From the NCBI RefSeq assembly GCF_022133705.1, contig NZ_JAKNHJ010000004.1:81939-145938 (forward strand): 64,000 nt of DNA, written 5' to 3'. Each line of letters starts with the position of its first letter. Position 1 is the first letter of the stretch. A program made the translations under genes and the position numbers. This document shows, piece after piece, positions 33,770 to 42,254 of the stretch. The notes beneath the pieces were generated by a model, which had not been told where the DNA came from, did not search any database, and saw nothing but the letters and a program-made list of their open reading frames with translations. This stretch comes from Varibaculum cambriense (GTDB taxonomy: Bacteria; Actinomycetota; Actinomycetes; Actinomycetales; Actinomycetaceae).

Positions 33770-35950
33770 TTAAAAATCAGCAGAAAAATCGGGCTGGACA
33801 TCCTCAGGGGCAGAAGATTTACGACCCGAGGACGACTGTTCTATCCCCCAGCCACCGTGGACACCATTAATCCAGGGAAGATGGTCATTCTCGCCCACAA
33901 ATGCTCCCCGGGTAATATCTTGAGCTCTCCTTCCAAATACTGGGGAAGACTGGCGGTACTCTTCCGGAGGAAGCAACGCGGCTCCCCCTCCTTGCTGATC
34001 CGCCTGCTTGCGGGTTCGGGAGAAGTTCCACGGCACCATCACCACTAATACCCCCGGCATAGCCCGCAGCTGGTGGCGGAGGCGCTCTACAGATCGGTTA
34101 TGTAAATACTTTTGCCAAGGATATTTCACCTGGTAGCTGGGAATATAGATAACTATCAGGTCACGGGGGCAGCGGTGACGCAAAGAGCGCACATGTTGCA
34201 GCAGCGGCCCGGTAATATCCCGGAAGGGTGAAGCCAGCACCGTCAGTGGAACTTCCACCCCGCTTTGCCTCCAACTGTCTTTAAGACGGGCAAAATCATC
34301 AGCTTCAATCTCTACGTGAACAAGAGACAGCGAGGACGGGTGACAGGCACGAGCATAGGAGATGGCTCGCATAGTGGGTTTGTCGAGACTAGAAACCAGC
34401 ACCAGGCTTTGTACCCGGGAAGGCAAGGAGCGCGCAGTAGCGAAATCAACCACTTCAGTTTCCCCGCTTAAGCGCTGATAGTAGTTCCCAATCTTCCACA
34501 AGAGAACAAAAACGATTGCCATCATGACTAAAGCCACCCAGGCACCGCGGGTAATCCGAGAAGCAGTCACTACCACCAGCACCATGGCGGTACAAAAGAA
34601 ACCGAGCGCGTTTACCAGCCAACGGCGGCGCAATATCTTCCGGTTCTTTTCAAAAGTCCGTAAACGCAGTTTCGAGTTCCAGTATCTGAGCATCCCGAGT
34701 TGTGAAACAGTCAAAGAAATAAAAACCCCAATAATGTACATCTGGATTAGCTTGGGGGCTTGACCGCCGGTAACCACGATCAGAATTGCGGCTACCAAAG
34801 CCGGAACACAAATAACTGGGGAGAGGGAACTTCGATCTGCTCGCCGAAAAATTTGGGGCGGCAAAAACCCGTCCCGGGATAACACTTGAGTAAGTTGCGA
34901 AAACCAGTTAAAGGCGCTGTGAGCAGCAAAGATCAAGATGACAGCGGTAAATATAATCACCAGCGAAGCCACTATTGGATAGCCAGAAAAAACAGTATTC
35001 GCCAGTTGCGCAATCACCGGAGGTACTTCTCTAGCCTCAAGCGGGCCATCCGCGCTGAGCAGTTGGGAGTCAAAAGCCGGAACTTTTACTCCCGTCACTT
35101 TCGCCAGGTGCAGCATAGAAAACATCATTGCCGCGCTTATCACAGCAAAAACCGCCAGGGTTATCCGCGCGTTTTTAGGGCGCGGCTTCCTAAAAGCCGG
35201 CACCCCATTGCTGATTCCCTCAATTCCGGTCAAGGCTACACAGCCGCCCGAAAACGCCCTTAAAAACAGGATCAATCCCCCCAGACCGGTAAGCCCCGCT
35301 TGGTAGGGAGCAGCCGGTAAGATTTCCATCTGCGCTGTCGGTGCCAGCCCTAAGGTACCCAGGGCTTCCTTTACGAACCCAAAGATGGCTAGCAGCGCAA
35401 TAGCTGCCATAAATAGATAGGCGGGGATGGCAAATAGCTTTCCGGACTCGCGCATCCCCGAAAGATTCAATCCCGTCAAGATGACTATTATTCCCAGTGC
35501 CACCCAAACCGGGTGGACGCTAAGGGAGGGAAATAAAGACGAAAGATAACGCCCAGCCACCGTGGTAGAAACCGCAATCGTCAAAGAATAATCAACGAGC
35601 AACGCACTTACCGTAATCAAAGCGGCCGGTTGTCCCAGGTTTTGCCGCGCCACCTCGTAGTCGCCCCCTCCGCGCGGGTAGGCCAAAACTACTTGACGGT
35701 AGGAAATAATCACCACCGCCATAACTGCGAAAACCGCTACCCCCACCCAGAGGGAAATACCAGAGGCTACGATTCCTCCTACTCCTAGCGTCAACAGAAT
35801 CTGATCCGGGGCGTAGGAAACCGAAGACAGCGCATTCGAAGCAAAAACTGGGAGGGCGTAGCGTTTCGATAGCCCTTCCCGCATCAGCTGTGGCTTACGC
35901 AGGGCTGGGGTTTGCCAGCGTTCTTTGTCGTCTTTCACACCCCCGATCAT
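33770..35950 (-). CDS. APC-superfamily permease, KimA-like potassium importer
   Basis: 726 residues. The N-terminal part LSKRYALPVFASNALSSVSY, then ISYRQVVLAYPRGGGDYEVA and LLVDYSLTIAVS matches the KimA/YdaO branch, proton-coupled K+ importers of Firmicutes, and the Rv2690c family. About twelve membrane helices (residues 35-490) precede a soluble USP-like C-terminal domain (LVLVSSLDKPTMRAISYAR...). Divergent from the TrkA-type pair ceoB/ceoC across 78 bases, which supports a K+ role. No c-di-AMP riboswitch fits in the short gap. Substrate is inferred. Confidence 0.82.
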   Translation of the reverse strand: MIGGVKDDKERWQTPALRKPQLMREGLSKRYALPVFASNALSSVSYAPDQILLTLGVGGIVASGISLWVGVAVFAVMAVVIISYRQVVLAYPRGGGDYEVARQNLGQPAALITVSALLVDYSLTIAVSTTVAGRYLSSLFPSLSVHPVWVALGIIVILTGLNLSGMRESGKLFAIPAYLFMAAIALLAIFGFVKEALGTLGLAPTAQMEILPAAPYQAGLTGLGGLILFLRAFSGGCVALTGIEGISNGVPAFRKPRPKNARITLAVFAVISAAMMFSMLHLAKVTGVKVPAFDSQLLSADGPLEAREVPPVIAQLANTVFSGYPIVASLVIIFTAVILIFAAHSAFNWFSQLTQVLSRDGFLPPQIFRRADRSSLSPVICVPALVAAILIVVTGGQAPKLIQMYIIGVFISLTVSQLGMLRYWNSKLRLRTFEKNRKILRRRWLVNALGFFCTAMVLVVVTASRITRGAWVALVMMAIVFVLLWKIGNYYQRLSGETEVVDFATARSLPSRVQSLVLVSSLDKPTMRAISYARACHPSSLSLVHVEIEADDFARLKDSWRQSGVEVPLTVLASPFRDITGPLLQHVRSLRHRCPRDLIVIYIPSYQVKYPWQKYLHNRSVERLRHQLRAMPGVLVVMVPWNFSRTRKQADQQGGGAALLPPEEYRQSSPVFGRRAQDITRGAFVGENDHLPWINGVHGGWGIEQSSSGRKSSAPEDVQPDFSADF

Positions 35951-36028
35951 CCCACTATTAAGTCAAAACTAATAGTTTCTGCTGGTTTGAAAGCTGAAAA
36001 TAGCCCAGAAAAGGTTTACGCTACTTCC

Positions 36029-36694
36029 ATGCACTTCGTAGTTTTAGGCTCGGGACGAGTAGGTGCCAGAGTCGCACAGACCTTGGACGAACAGGGACAT
36101 TCGGTTGCTATCATCGATTCCAACCCCGACGCTTTCCGTAAGCTTCCCACTGATTTTTCCGGGCAAAAAGTATCCGGTATTGGCTTCGACCGGGAAGTAC
36201 TAGAGCGTGCCAATATTGAGGAAGCTTATGCTTTCGCTGCCATCTCTAACGGAGATAACACCAATATTTTGGCAGCCCGTATCGCACGCGAAACTTTTGG
36301 GATTGATCGGGTAGTTGCCCGGATTTACGATATTCGCCGCGCAGAAATCTACCGCAAGCTGGGCATTAACACGACCTCTCCGGTATCGTGGACCGCTTCG
36401 GAAATGCTGCGACTAATGTTGCCGGACGATACCCAGCTGGCGTATTCTGATTCGGTTTATCAGGTGAAGATGCTCCGCATTTTCCCTTGTGAAGACTGGG
36501 TGGGGGTGTCTTTACAGCAGACCCAAAAACTTCTGGATATCAAAGTTGCCTATATTGGCCGCGATGGTGACCCCTATTTCAACCTTTCTTCCCTGGTAAT
36601 TCAAGAGGGCGACGAACTGATATGTACCGTCCCTTCGGAGCGGGCAGCCCAGATAGAGCGGGCTTTCAAACGACCACCAGTGCAGGAGGATTAA
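36029..36694 (+). CDS. ceoB: TrkA-type potassium uptake regulatory protein CeoB
   Basis: 221 residues. An RCK/TrkA-N Rossmann domain opens with FVVLGSGRVGARVAQTLDEQG (NAD site near residue 7) and is followed by a TrkA-C-like domain ending IQEGDELICTV. Such proteins gate membrane K+ transporters in response to nucleotides. An in-frame extension from 35912 exists but overlaps the divergent permease; ATG at 36029 matches the family start. It lies one base before ceoC and mirrors Rv2691-Rv2692. Confidence 0.92.
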   Translation: MHFVVLGSGRVGARVAQTLDEQGHSVAIIDSNPDAFRKLPTDFSGQKVSGIGFDREVLERANIEEAYAFAAISNGDNTNILAARIARETFGIDRVVARIYDIRRAEIYRKLGINTTSPVSWTASEMLRLMLPDDTQLAYSDSVYQVKMLRIFPCEDWVGVSLQQTQKLLDIKVAYIGRDGDPYFNLSSLVIQEGDELICTVPSERAAQIERAFKRPPVQED

Positions 36695-36695
36695 T

Positions 36696-37397
36696 ATGCG
36701 AATAGTGATTGCCGGAGCCGGCTCGGTAGGACGCTCTATTGCCCGAGAACTGGTAGCTAATGGTTATGAAGTTACCTTGATCGATAATCATCCATCCCGC
36801 ATGGAAGTAGCATCGATTCCGCAGGCAGACTGGGTATTAGGGGACGCCTGCTCCCTAGATACGCTTTCTAAAGCCGAGATCAGCGAGGCCGACGTAGTAG
36901 TTTGTGCTACCGGGAACGACAAAGTGAATCTGGTGGTTTGCCTATTGGCAAAAACCGAGTTCGGGGTACCTAAGACAGTAGCGCGGGTCAATAATCCCAA
37001 AAACGAGTGGCTCTTCGATGATGCTTGGGGAGTAGACGTGGCCGTTTCTACCCCGCGCGTGATGACTTCCTTAGTAGAAGAAGTAGTGTCTGTGGGCATT
37101 CCGGTACATCTGTTCCGCTTCCACACTTCTGACACCAACATGTATTCGCTAACCGTTCCCGAAGATTCTGACTTAACCGGGCAGCCCCTGTCCGCCCTCG
37201 ACCTGCCTCCTTCGGTGGTGTTAGCAGCAGTTTTACGTGATTCGCGTCCGCTTGCTCCCCGCCCTGATACTTTGCTGCAAGGACTCGATGAACTCTTGAT
37301 GCTATTTAGTTCCAAAGCCGAAGAGGATTTAGAGCAAATAACTGCCCTGTTTGCACCCCCGCCTGAAGAGGTAGCTGATCCGGCGCAAGAAGACTAG
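36696..37397 (+). CDS. ceoC: TrkA-type potassium uptake regulatory protein CeoC
   Basis: 233 residues, second RCK protein of the pair: MRIVIAGAGSVGRSIARELV (nucleotide site), DASLDTL-type acidic patch GDACSLDTLSKAEI, and a C-terminal TrkA-C domain. GGAGG lies just before its ATG, which follows the ceoB stop after one base. CeoB and CeoC probably form a heteromeric ring. It overlaps the convergent DUF3159 gene by four bases at the stop codons. Confidence 0.92.
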   Translation: MRIVIAGAGSVGRSIARELVANGYEVTLIDNHPSRMEVASIPQADWVLGDACSLDTLSKAEISEADVVVCATGNDKVNLVVCLLAKTEFGVPKTVARVNNPKNEWLFDDAWGVDVAVSTPRVMTSLVEEVVSVGIPVHLFRFHTSDTNMYSLTVPEDSDLTGQPLSALDLPPSVVLAAVLRDSRPLAPRPDTLLQGLDELLMLFSSKAEEDLEQITALFAPPPEEVADPAQED

Positions 37398-38140
37398 CGG
37401 TCATTGCCACGTAGGCGGGAGGTTTCTGCTCGCAGTAGAGCCCAGTTAAAATAACCTACCAGGGCAAATGCGGGCAACCCTAAGATGAGTCGCGCTGCCC
37501 CCAGGGGAACCAACTGATTTGCGTAGTACAGGGGTAGTTCCACCGCTAATCGCAAGGTGAAAAGCCCTATCCAGAGCCAAGTGCAAAGTCGGGAAAGCTC
37601 ATAAAACTTGCGGAATGGCGGACGGAGCCAGCTATCCAATTTGCCGACAGTCCCAGCTACCAGCCAGCCGATGGCAGGTCGGCGAGCCAGGATAGTGGCC
37701 AGCAGGATCACGGAGTAAACCCCGTTTATCCAAAAACCAAAGGCAAAAAAATTCTCCACCTGACCGCTACGCCAGGCCCAAAATACACTGATTAGCGTGC
37801 CGGCAAGGCCGGCTAGCACCTGGCGCAAACTTTGGTGGCGAAAGATACGGATCGCTCCGAAGATAACGGTCACTGTCAGCGCCAAGATAACCGGCAGGCG
37901 CAGAGAATTAGTAAAAGGATAGATCGCCACTACCAAAATGGTGGGTAAGGTAGCTTCCAAAGCCCCCAAAGGCCCGCCGATGGCTTCCCGCATCGAAAAC
38001 TGCTGCGATCCTAACTGGGATCCCAAACCACCTAACTGTCCTGAAAGTGAGGATTGTCCCCGCGGGTCAGCATCCGGTGACAAATGGGGTGATTCTGGCT
38101 GGTCTCCACGGGCATTATTGGACTCTAAACTACTGTTCAT
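37394..38140 (-). CDS. DUF3159 membrane protein (Rv2693c-like)
   Basis: About 248 residues. A Ser/Asp/Gln-rich N-terminal 70 residues precedes five or six hydrophobic segments (ATLPTILVVAIYPFTNSL, VILALTVTVIFGAIRIF and on). I chose ATG at 38140 (MNSSLESNN); the longer frame to 38203 runs through the upstream gene. The start overlaps the stop of the OB-fold gene by 11 bases. Conserved in Actinobacteria next to ceoBC; no function is established. Confidence 0.82.
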   Translation of the reverse strand: MNSSLESNNARGDQPESPHLSPDADPRGQSSLSGQLGGLGSQLGSQQFSMREAIGGPLGALEATLPTILVVAIYPFTNSLRLPVILALTVTVIFGAIRIFRHQSLRQVLAGLAGTLISVFWAWRSGQVENFFAFGFWINGVYSVILLATILARRPAIGWLVAGTVGKLDSWLRPPFRKFYELSRLCTWLWIGLFTLRLAVELPLYYANQLVPLGAARLILGLPAFALVGYFNWALLRAETSRLRGNDR

Positions 38141-38465
38141 TAGCGCGAACCGGCTCAATCTGAAAAGTAGGGTTGATAACACAAAGTCCGCTGGAGCGAG
38201 CAATAACCATCCCTTGCACCGCTAAACGAATCCCAGCTTTAATCCCGGGAACACTTTTCCGCCCTAGCCACACCACATCTATTGACCCGGTACCGTCAAA
38301 AAGGGTTGCGGTAAAGGAACCAGCTCCGGTGGGAGCAGGAAAAGTAACCGAACGCAATACCCCAAACAGTGAGGCTTTTTGTCGCTCAGCGACCTCACAA
38401 ACTTGGGCGGCTACCCGAGGTTGCGAACCTTCCGGAACTGCAGGTTTCGTTTCTTCGGAAACCAC
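38130..38465 (-). CDS. OB-fold nucleic-acid-binding-like protein (Rv2694c-like)
   Basis: 111 residues. The central strand pattern (GVLRSVTFPAP, FTATLFDGTGSIDVVWLG, IRLAVQGMVIAR) is a RecG-wedge-type OB fold. Its GTG start overlaps the DUF3710 stop (TAGTG). Genes of this kind lie at the same position in mycobacteria. Binding of nucleic acid is likely but not shown. Confidence 0.82.
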   Translation of the reverse strand: MVSEETKPAVPEGSQPRVAAQVCEVAERQKASLFGVLRSVTFPAPTGAGSFTATLFDGTGSIDVVWLGRKSVPGIKAGIRLAVQGMVIARSSGLCVINPTFQIEPVRANEQ

Positions 38466-39196
38466 TACTCGCCCCCGCCCAACTGCTCAAGTAGTTCTTC
38501 AGGTAGTTCGATCGGTAATGCTTCTCCCGGTACGTGGGCTTCTTTCCCGCGAACTACCTCCATGCCGCCTAGGACTTCCAATAGGCCTTCACGAGCGGAT
38601 TCTTCCTCGGCAGCTTGTCCCCTGACGATGACTCGTAGCAGCCAGCGATCGCCTTCAATCCCCCACAAGAGCAGGGGCATTGCTCCCTCAACCGCTGATT
38701 TACCTTCCGGGATGGGGCGCGCCAGCACCGCTTCCCCGAAAGGACCGGGGAGCGGAAAAACCTGGTATTCCTCCGCTTTGAGCTGGTCAGCTAACTCTTG
38801 GCGAACCTCATCCCACAGCCCCCCGGAACGTTGCATCGCGAAGGCGGCAAGCTGCATCTGAGCGGTTCCCGACACTATCTCTAGAGCCAAGATATTGCCA
38901 TTTGCATCTTGAACGGGAAGAACTTGTAATCCCGCGATCATGGGGATCCGTAAGACCCCCATATCTAGAAACTCGCTGCCCTCCGGCGACTCGCCCTCAT
39001 TGTAAGGGCCTTGCCGCTTAGAGGTTTGCGCGTTAGGTGAAACTTCCTCATCAATTGGCGCCAAGGCCGATTGCCCTGCAGAAGACTCTGCTGTGTTAGC
39101 GGACTCCTCCGGCTTTTCGGAGGCCGGGATGTCTGCCGCTAGTGGCGAAGATTCGTCTTGATCGAAACGTTTACGTCGAGAAGAAAAAAATCTCAT
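38465..39196 (-). CDS. DUF3710 protein (Rv2696c-like)
   Basis: 243 residues. An acidic, Ser-rich N-terminal 60 residues is followed by the DUF3710 core: FLDMGVLRIPMIAGLQ, ILALEIVSGTAQMQLAAFAM, GLWDEVRQELADQL and WLLRVIVRGQAA. Cytoplasmic, without signal or membrane helix. In mycobacteria dut lies between this gene and the DUF4193 gene; here they are only nine bases apart, so dut is missing from the locus. Confidence 0.85.
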   Translation of the reverse strand: MRFFSSRRKRFDQDESSPLAADIPASEKPEESANTAESSAGQSALAPIDEEVSPNAQTSKRQGPYNEGESPEGSEFLDMGVLRIPMIAGLQVLPVQDANGNILALEIVSGTAQMQLAAFAMQRSGGLWDEVRQELADQLKAEEYQVFPLPGPFGEAVLARPIPEGKSAVEGAMPLLLWGIEGDRWLLRVIVRGQAAEEESAREGLLEVLGGMEVVRGKEAHVPGEALPIELPEELLEQLGGGE

Positions 39197-39205
39197 AACG
39201 CCAGT

Positions 39206-39508
39206 TTATTCAGCGCAGTCAAGGCAAACCGGTTGGCCGTCAACTGCCCCCGCCAGGCGGGAACGGTGCTGAACTAGGAAGCATACCGAGCACGTAAACT
39301 CGTCATCTTGCGCCGGAATTACCTGCACAGAGAGTTCTTCGCCAGATAGATCAGCGCCAGGCAGCTCAAAATCTTCTGCAGCTGCGTTTTCATCCTCATC
39401 GACTTCAGAGGAACCGCTGGCCTCTGCGCGGCGAGCCTTCAGTTCTTCTAAGGAGTCCTGCTCGACTTCCTCTTCATTTTTACGGGGGGCGTCATAATCT
39501 GTTGCCAC
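39206..39508 (-). CDS. DUF4193 zinc-ribbon protein (Rv2699c-like)
   Basis: 100 residues. The very acidic first 70 residues are followed by a C-terminal zinc ribbon, CSVCF (near 73-76) and CLDC at the extreme C-terminus. GTG start at 39508 with AAGGGA upstream. The family is conserved in Actinobacteria and its function is unknown. It is the first gene of the leftward DUF4193-DUF3710-OB-DUF3159 operon; a divergent promoter region separates it from sepH. Confidence 0.88.
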   Translation of the reverse strand: MATDYDAPRKNEEEVEQDSLEELKARRAEASGSSEVDEDENAAAEDFELPGADLSGEELSVQVIPAQDDEFTCSVCFLVQHRSRLAGAVDGQPVCLDCAE

Positions 39509-39553
39509 GGTTCGTCCCTTCTAAAGATGGTGCTTAGGTCTACAGTTAAGTAA

Positions 39554-39583
39554 ACAATAGACGCGGGGATATTAACACTTCAA
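39554..39583 (-). promoter_or_regulatory. Likely promoter of the DUF4193 operon
   Basis: On the minus strand TTGAAG (39583-39578), 18 bases, TATTGT (39559-39554), about 45 bases before the GTG start. Confidence 0.4.
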
Positions 39584-39601
39584 GCCCTAAAATGCTAGAT
39601 A
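39572..39601 (+). promoter_or_regulatory. Possible promoter of sepH
   Basis: TTAACA (39572-39577), 18 bases, TAGATA (39596-39601) on the plus strand. It overlaps the divergent promoter, so the two may compete. The leader to the ATG is about 70 bases. Confidence 0.35.
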
Positions 39602-39676
39602 CGACAGACACACCGCGCCGAATAGGCAAAAAACGCCCCTGAACGTGGCAATCTCGAAGCAAGGGAACGGAGGAAT

Positions 39677-40978
39677 ATGAAAGACCTAGAGCTGTTGGGA
39701 TTGCACCCAGATGGTAATCAGCTGATTCTCAACGATGAGGAAGGCACCCGCTACGCCTTGGCCATCACCCAGGAGCTACGCGACACGCTGCGCCCGGAGC
39801 GTCCCAACTTGGAGGCGGTGCCCCAAAGCCCGAAGAAAACAGTTCCTCCGCGTAAAATCCAATCCCTGGTTCGCGCCGGCAGTACCGCTAACGAGATCGC
39901 AGACAAGTTTGAGCTTCCCCTGGCGAAAGTACAACGTTACGCTACCCCGATTTTGGCCGAGCGTCGCCACATTGCGAATCAGGCGCAATCTTGTCAGATA
40001 GGAGGGGAATCAGATTCTCCGCGGTTAGGAGAGCTAGTCGTAGATCGTCTCGCAGCGCGCGGGGTGGCGGCAGCTTCGCTGCGTTGGGATGCGGTTCGCG
40101 GCGGAAAAGGTCCTTGGGAAATCATTTTGACTTTTACCCAAGATGCCCGTGATTTGACTGCCCGTTGGCATATGGAACCTGGTTCTTCCACAGTGAGCGC
40201 CCTTGACCAAGAAGCAACCTGGTTAACCGAGGCTCCCCAACCGGCTTCAAAAGTATCGAGTTTTGAAGAGTTTTTCCCCGTAACTTCCCCGGAGACTACA
40301 ACCCCACAAAAACCGGATACCGGTACTGAGGCACTCTTAGAAGCACTGGCAGCCGCGCGCGGAAAACGCGATATTTCCCCGGATCTACAACTCCCCGAAG
40401 AAACCGAGCTAGAGGAGATTTCCGATTTAGAGGGCGAACCTGGTGATACTCAGGCCAGCACCCCGGCGGAGATAGTTTCCCTTTCCGGCAAGCGTCAGGG
40501 ATCACCTACTGCGGAAGAAAACCCCGCTGTGTCCGCTTCCGCGCAGTCGCAAAGCGATTTCAGCCCCGTAGAAGACGAACAACTGAGGGAAAAATCAACG
40601 ATCCCCCAGGCGGAGCCCGCCGCGCAACTTCCGCAAGAAAAACGCCCCTTAGATCAGGTGTGGGATAGTAGCGAACCTACTTTTGTAGGCAATCTTTCCG
40701 AAGCGGAGGCTCTTAACCTGGATTTAACCAGACGCGCCCCCGCAAGCTCGGCAAGGAACGAAGCTGGGGAGCCTTCTCGCCCCGCCCCTCCTCCCCCCAG
40801 CGCTGACCCCGGACAGGAAGCTCTCGTCCTGCCGGGAATGGAAAACGTTGAAGAAAACGATAAAACCATCCTGGCTTCCGGGGAAAAAACCCCAAAAACC
40901 AAAGGTAAACATCGACGTTCCCACCGTAAATCTATCCCCAGCTGGGACGATATTGTCTTTGGTACTAAGCCGCGGTAA
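39677..40978 (+). CDS. sepH: Septation protein SepH (DUF3071)
   Basis: 433 residues. The first 100 residues are the conserved DUF3071 part: MKDLELLGLHPDGNQLILND, then a helix-turn-helix near 68-95 (AGSTANEIADKFELPLAKVQ). SepH binds FtsZ and stimulates its assembly in Streptomyces and mycobacteria. The middle and C-terminal parts (about 200-415) are long, acidic, Pro/Glu/Ser-rich and probably disordered, and the C-terminus is basic then ends SIPSWDDIVFGTKPR, the conserved SepH tail. GGAGG precedes the ATG by four bases. It converges with the phosphodiesterase gene. Confidence 0.9.
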   Translation: MKDLELLGLHPDGNQLILNDEEGTRYALAITQELRDTLRPERPNLEAVPQSPKKTVPPRKIQSLVRAGSTANEIADKFELPLAKVQRYATPILAERRHIANQAQSCQIGGESDSPRLGELVVDRLAARGVAAASLRWDAVRGGKGPWEIILTFTQDARDLTARWHMEPGSSTVSALDQEATWLTEAPQPASKVSSFEEFFPVTSPETTTPQKPDTGTEALLEALAAARGKRDISPDLQLPEETELEEISDLEGEPGDTQASTPAEIVSLSGKRQGSPTAEENPAVSASAQSQSDFSPVEDEQLREKSTIPQAEPAAQLPQEKRPLDQVWDSSEPTFVGNLSEAEALNLDLTRRAPASSARNEAGEPSRPAPPPPSADPGQEALVLPGMENVEENDKTILASGEKTPKTKGKHRRSHRKSIPSWDDIVFGTKPR

Positions 40979-41017
40979 GTACTCGAATACGTCCTACTAG
41001 GCTGCAGGTCTTACTGT

Positions 41018-42187
41018 TTAAACCAGAATTAGGGGGATTTCCATTTCCGCCGGGGTAAGCGAGCCATGGACTCCTACCATTTGCAAAACTCCCCGGCTAT
41101 GAAAACGAGAATCTACAAACTGATAGTTTTCCTTCGCAAAAATGGTGAAGTCCCCGATACGATCCGGTTCGCTAATATCGCCGTAAATCTGGCGGTAGTC
41201 AGCTACTATCTGACCGCGTCCGGCAAGTAGTTTTTGCCACTGTACCAGCACCAACGCATCAGGAGCCTTCCGGGTGCGATTACCGGCAGGGTCCTGACCT
41301 AGATATTTTTCTTTAAGGTGAACGTGGAGGGCGCGCGGCTCCCCGGAGATCGCTGCCACCTGGGAGGCTAGCTCTGACTCGGCTAAATCAACCGTGGAAG
41401 CGTCAGTAACATTAACCATGCCGTGATCTGCGGTTATCGCCAACAGTACGTCAGGGGGTAACTGCGCACGCAGTTCCGACAATGCCCGGTCAATTGCCTC
41501 CAATTCTTGTAACCAGCGGGGATGAGACCACCCCAGATTATGCCCCCAATGATCAAGTTGTGACCAGTAAAGATATACATAATCCGTCCCCTGTTTAAAA
41601 GCTGCAGCAGCCTGGGCGCAACGCTCAGAAAGCTTCGTGGACACCTTTAAGTTCGCGTCGCGCAAAGTGATGTCACTAAGCTTAGAACCCACAAAGTCAG
41701 GCGGGACGAGCGCCAGGGACTCTAGACCGCTATTTCGGGCATAAGTAAAATGAGTCGGCTGGTCACACCAGGATTGAGCCGGTCGCCCGTAGCCTTCAAA
41801 AGTAATTAAATTCAACACCCGTCTAGCAACCGGATCCCAACACTGATACCCCAGCATCCCGGTTTGGGCAGGCGAAAGACCGGTATGGAGGCTGGTGAGA
41901 GCAGCTACCGTAGTGGACGGGACGCAGGTTCGCAACGCTTGCCCCAGGGTGTCTGAGGCCTGCGTGAGATACGGGCGCATAAAGGGTAGATGTCCGCGCC
42001 GCGACAAGAGCAGCTGCTGTCCCATGCCATCAATGACTACGAGGCATAACCGGCGTTTATTTTCCCCGATTAGTGGCCGCAACTCCGCCGAAAACTTGGT
42101 TTCTTCCCGCCAGTTAAGCGCCCCGAACAGCGTGGGTAAAATATCCCATATTCGCATTCCAGTAGTGGTTTTCTCACGGTGACCCAT
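41018..42187 (-). CDS. Alkaline-phosphatase-superfamily nucleotide pyrophosphatase/phosphodiesterase
   Basis: 389 residues. The metal-binding pattern of the superfamily is visible: LVVIDGMGQQLL (Asp), the nucleophile Thr/Ser in CVPSTTVAALTSLHTG, YLYWSQLDHWGHNLGW (Asp and His) and AITADHGMVNVT (Asp-His). This is the type I phosphodiesterase/nucleotide pyrophosphatase subfamily. There is no signal peptide, so it is probably cytoplasmic. Substrate unknown. It diverges from parC across 67 bases. Confidence 0.85.
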   Translation of the reverse strand: MGHREKTTTGMRIWDILPTLFGALNWREETKFSAELRPLIGENKRRLCLVVIDGMGQQLLLSRRGHLPFMRPYLTQASDTLGQALRTCVPSTTVAALTSLHTGLSPAQTGMLGYQCWDPVARRVLNLITFEGYGRPAQSWCDQPTHFTYARNSGLESLALVPPDFVGSKLSDITLRDANLKVSTKLSERCAQAAAAFKQGTDYVYLYWSQLDHWGHNLGWSHPRWLQELEAIDRALSELRAQLPPDVLLAITADHGMVNVTDASTVDLAESELASQVAAISGEPRALHVHLKEKYLGQDPAGNRTRKAPDALVLVQWQKLLAGRGQIVADYRQIYGDISEPDRIGDFTIFAKENYQFVDSRFHSRGVLQMVGVHGSLTPAEMEIPLILV

Positions 42188-42254
42188 ACCTCTTATCTTC
42201 TCATATCCGCGAGCCGAATCTGACTAGTGCCTCGTTTTTTGCTTTGATATTAGG

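Noticed and set aside
35951-36028. c-di-AMP (ydaO-type) riboswitch for the KimA-like gene
   Set aside because: The 78-base divergent gap is too short for that riboswitch and shows none of its conserved blocks.
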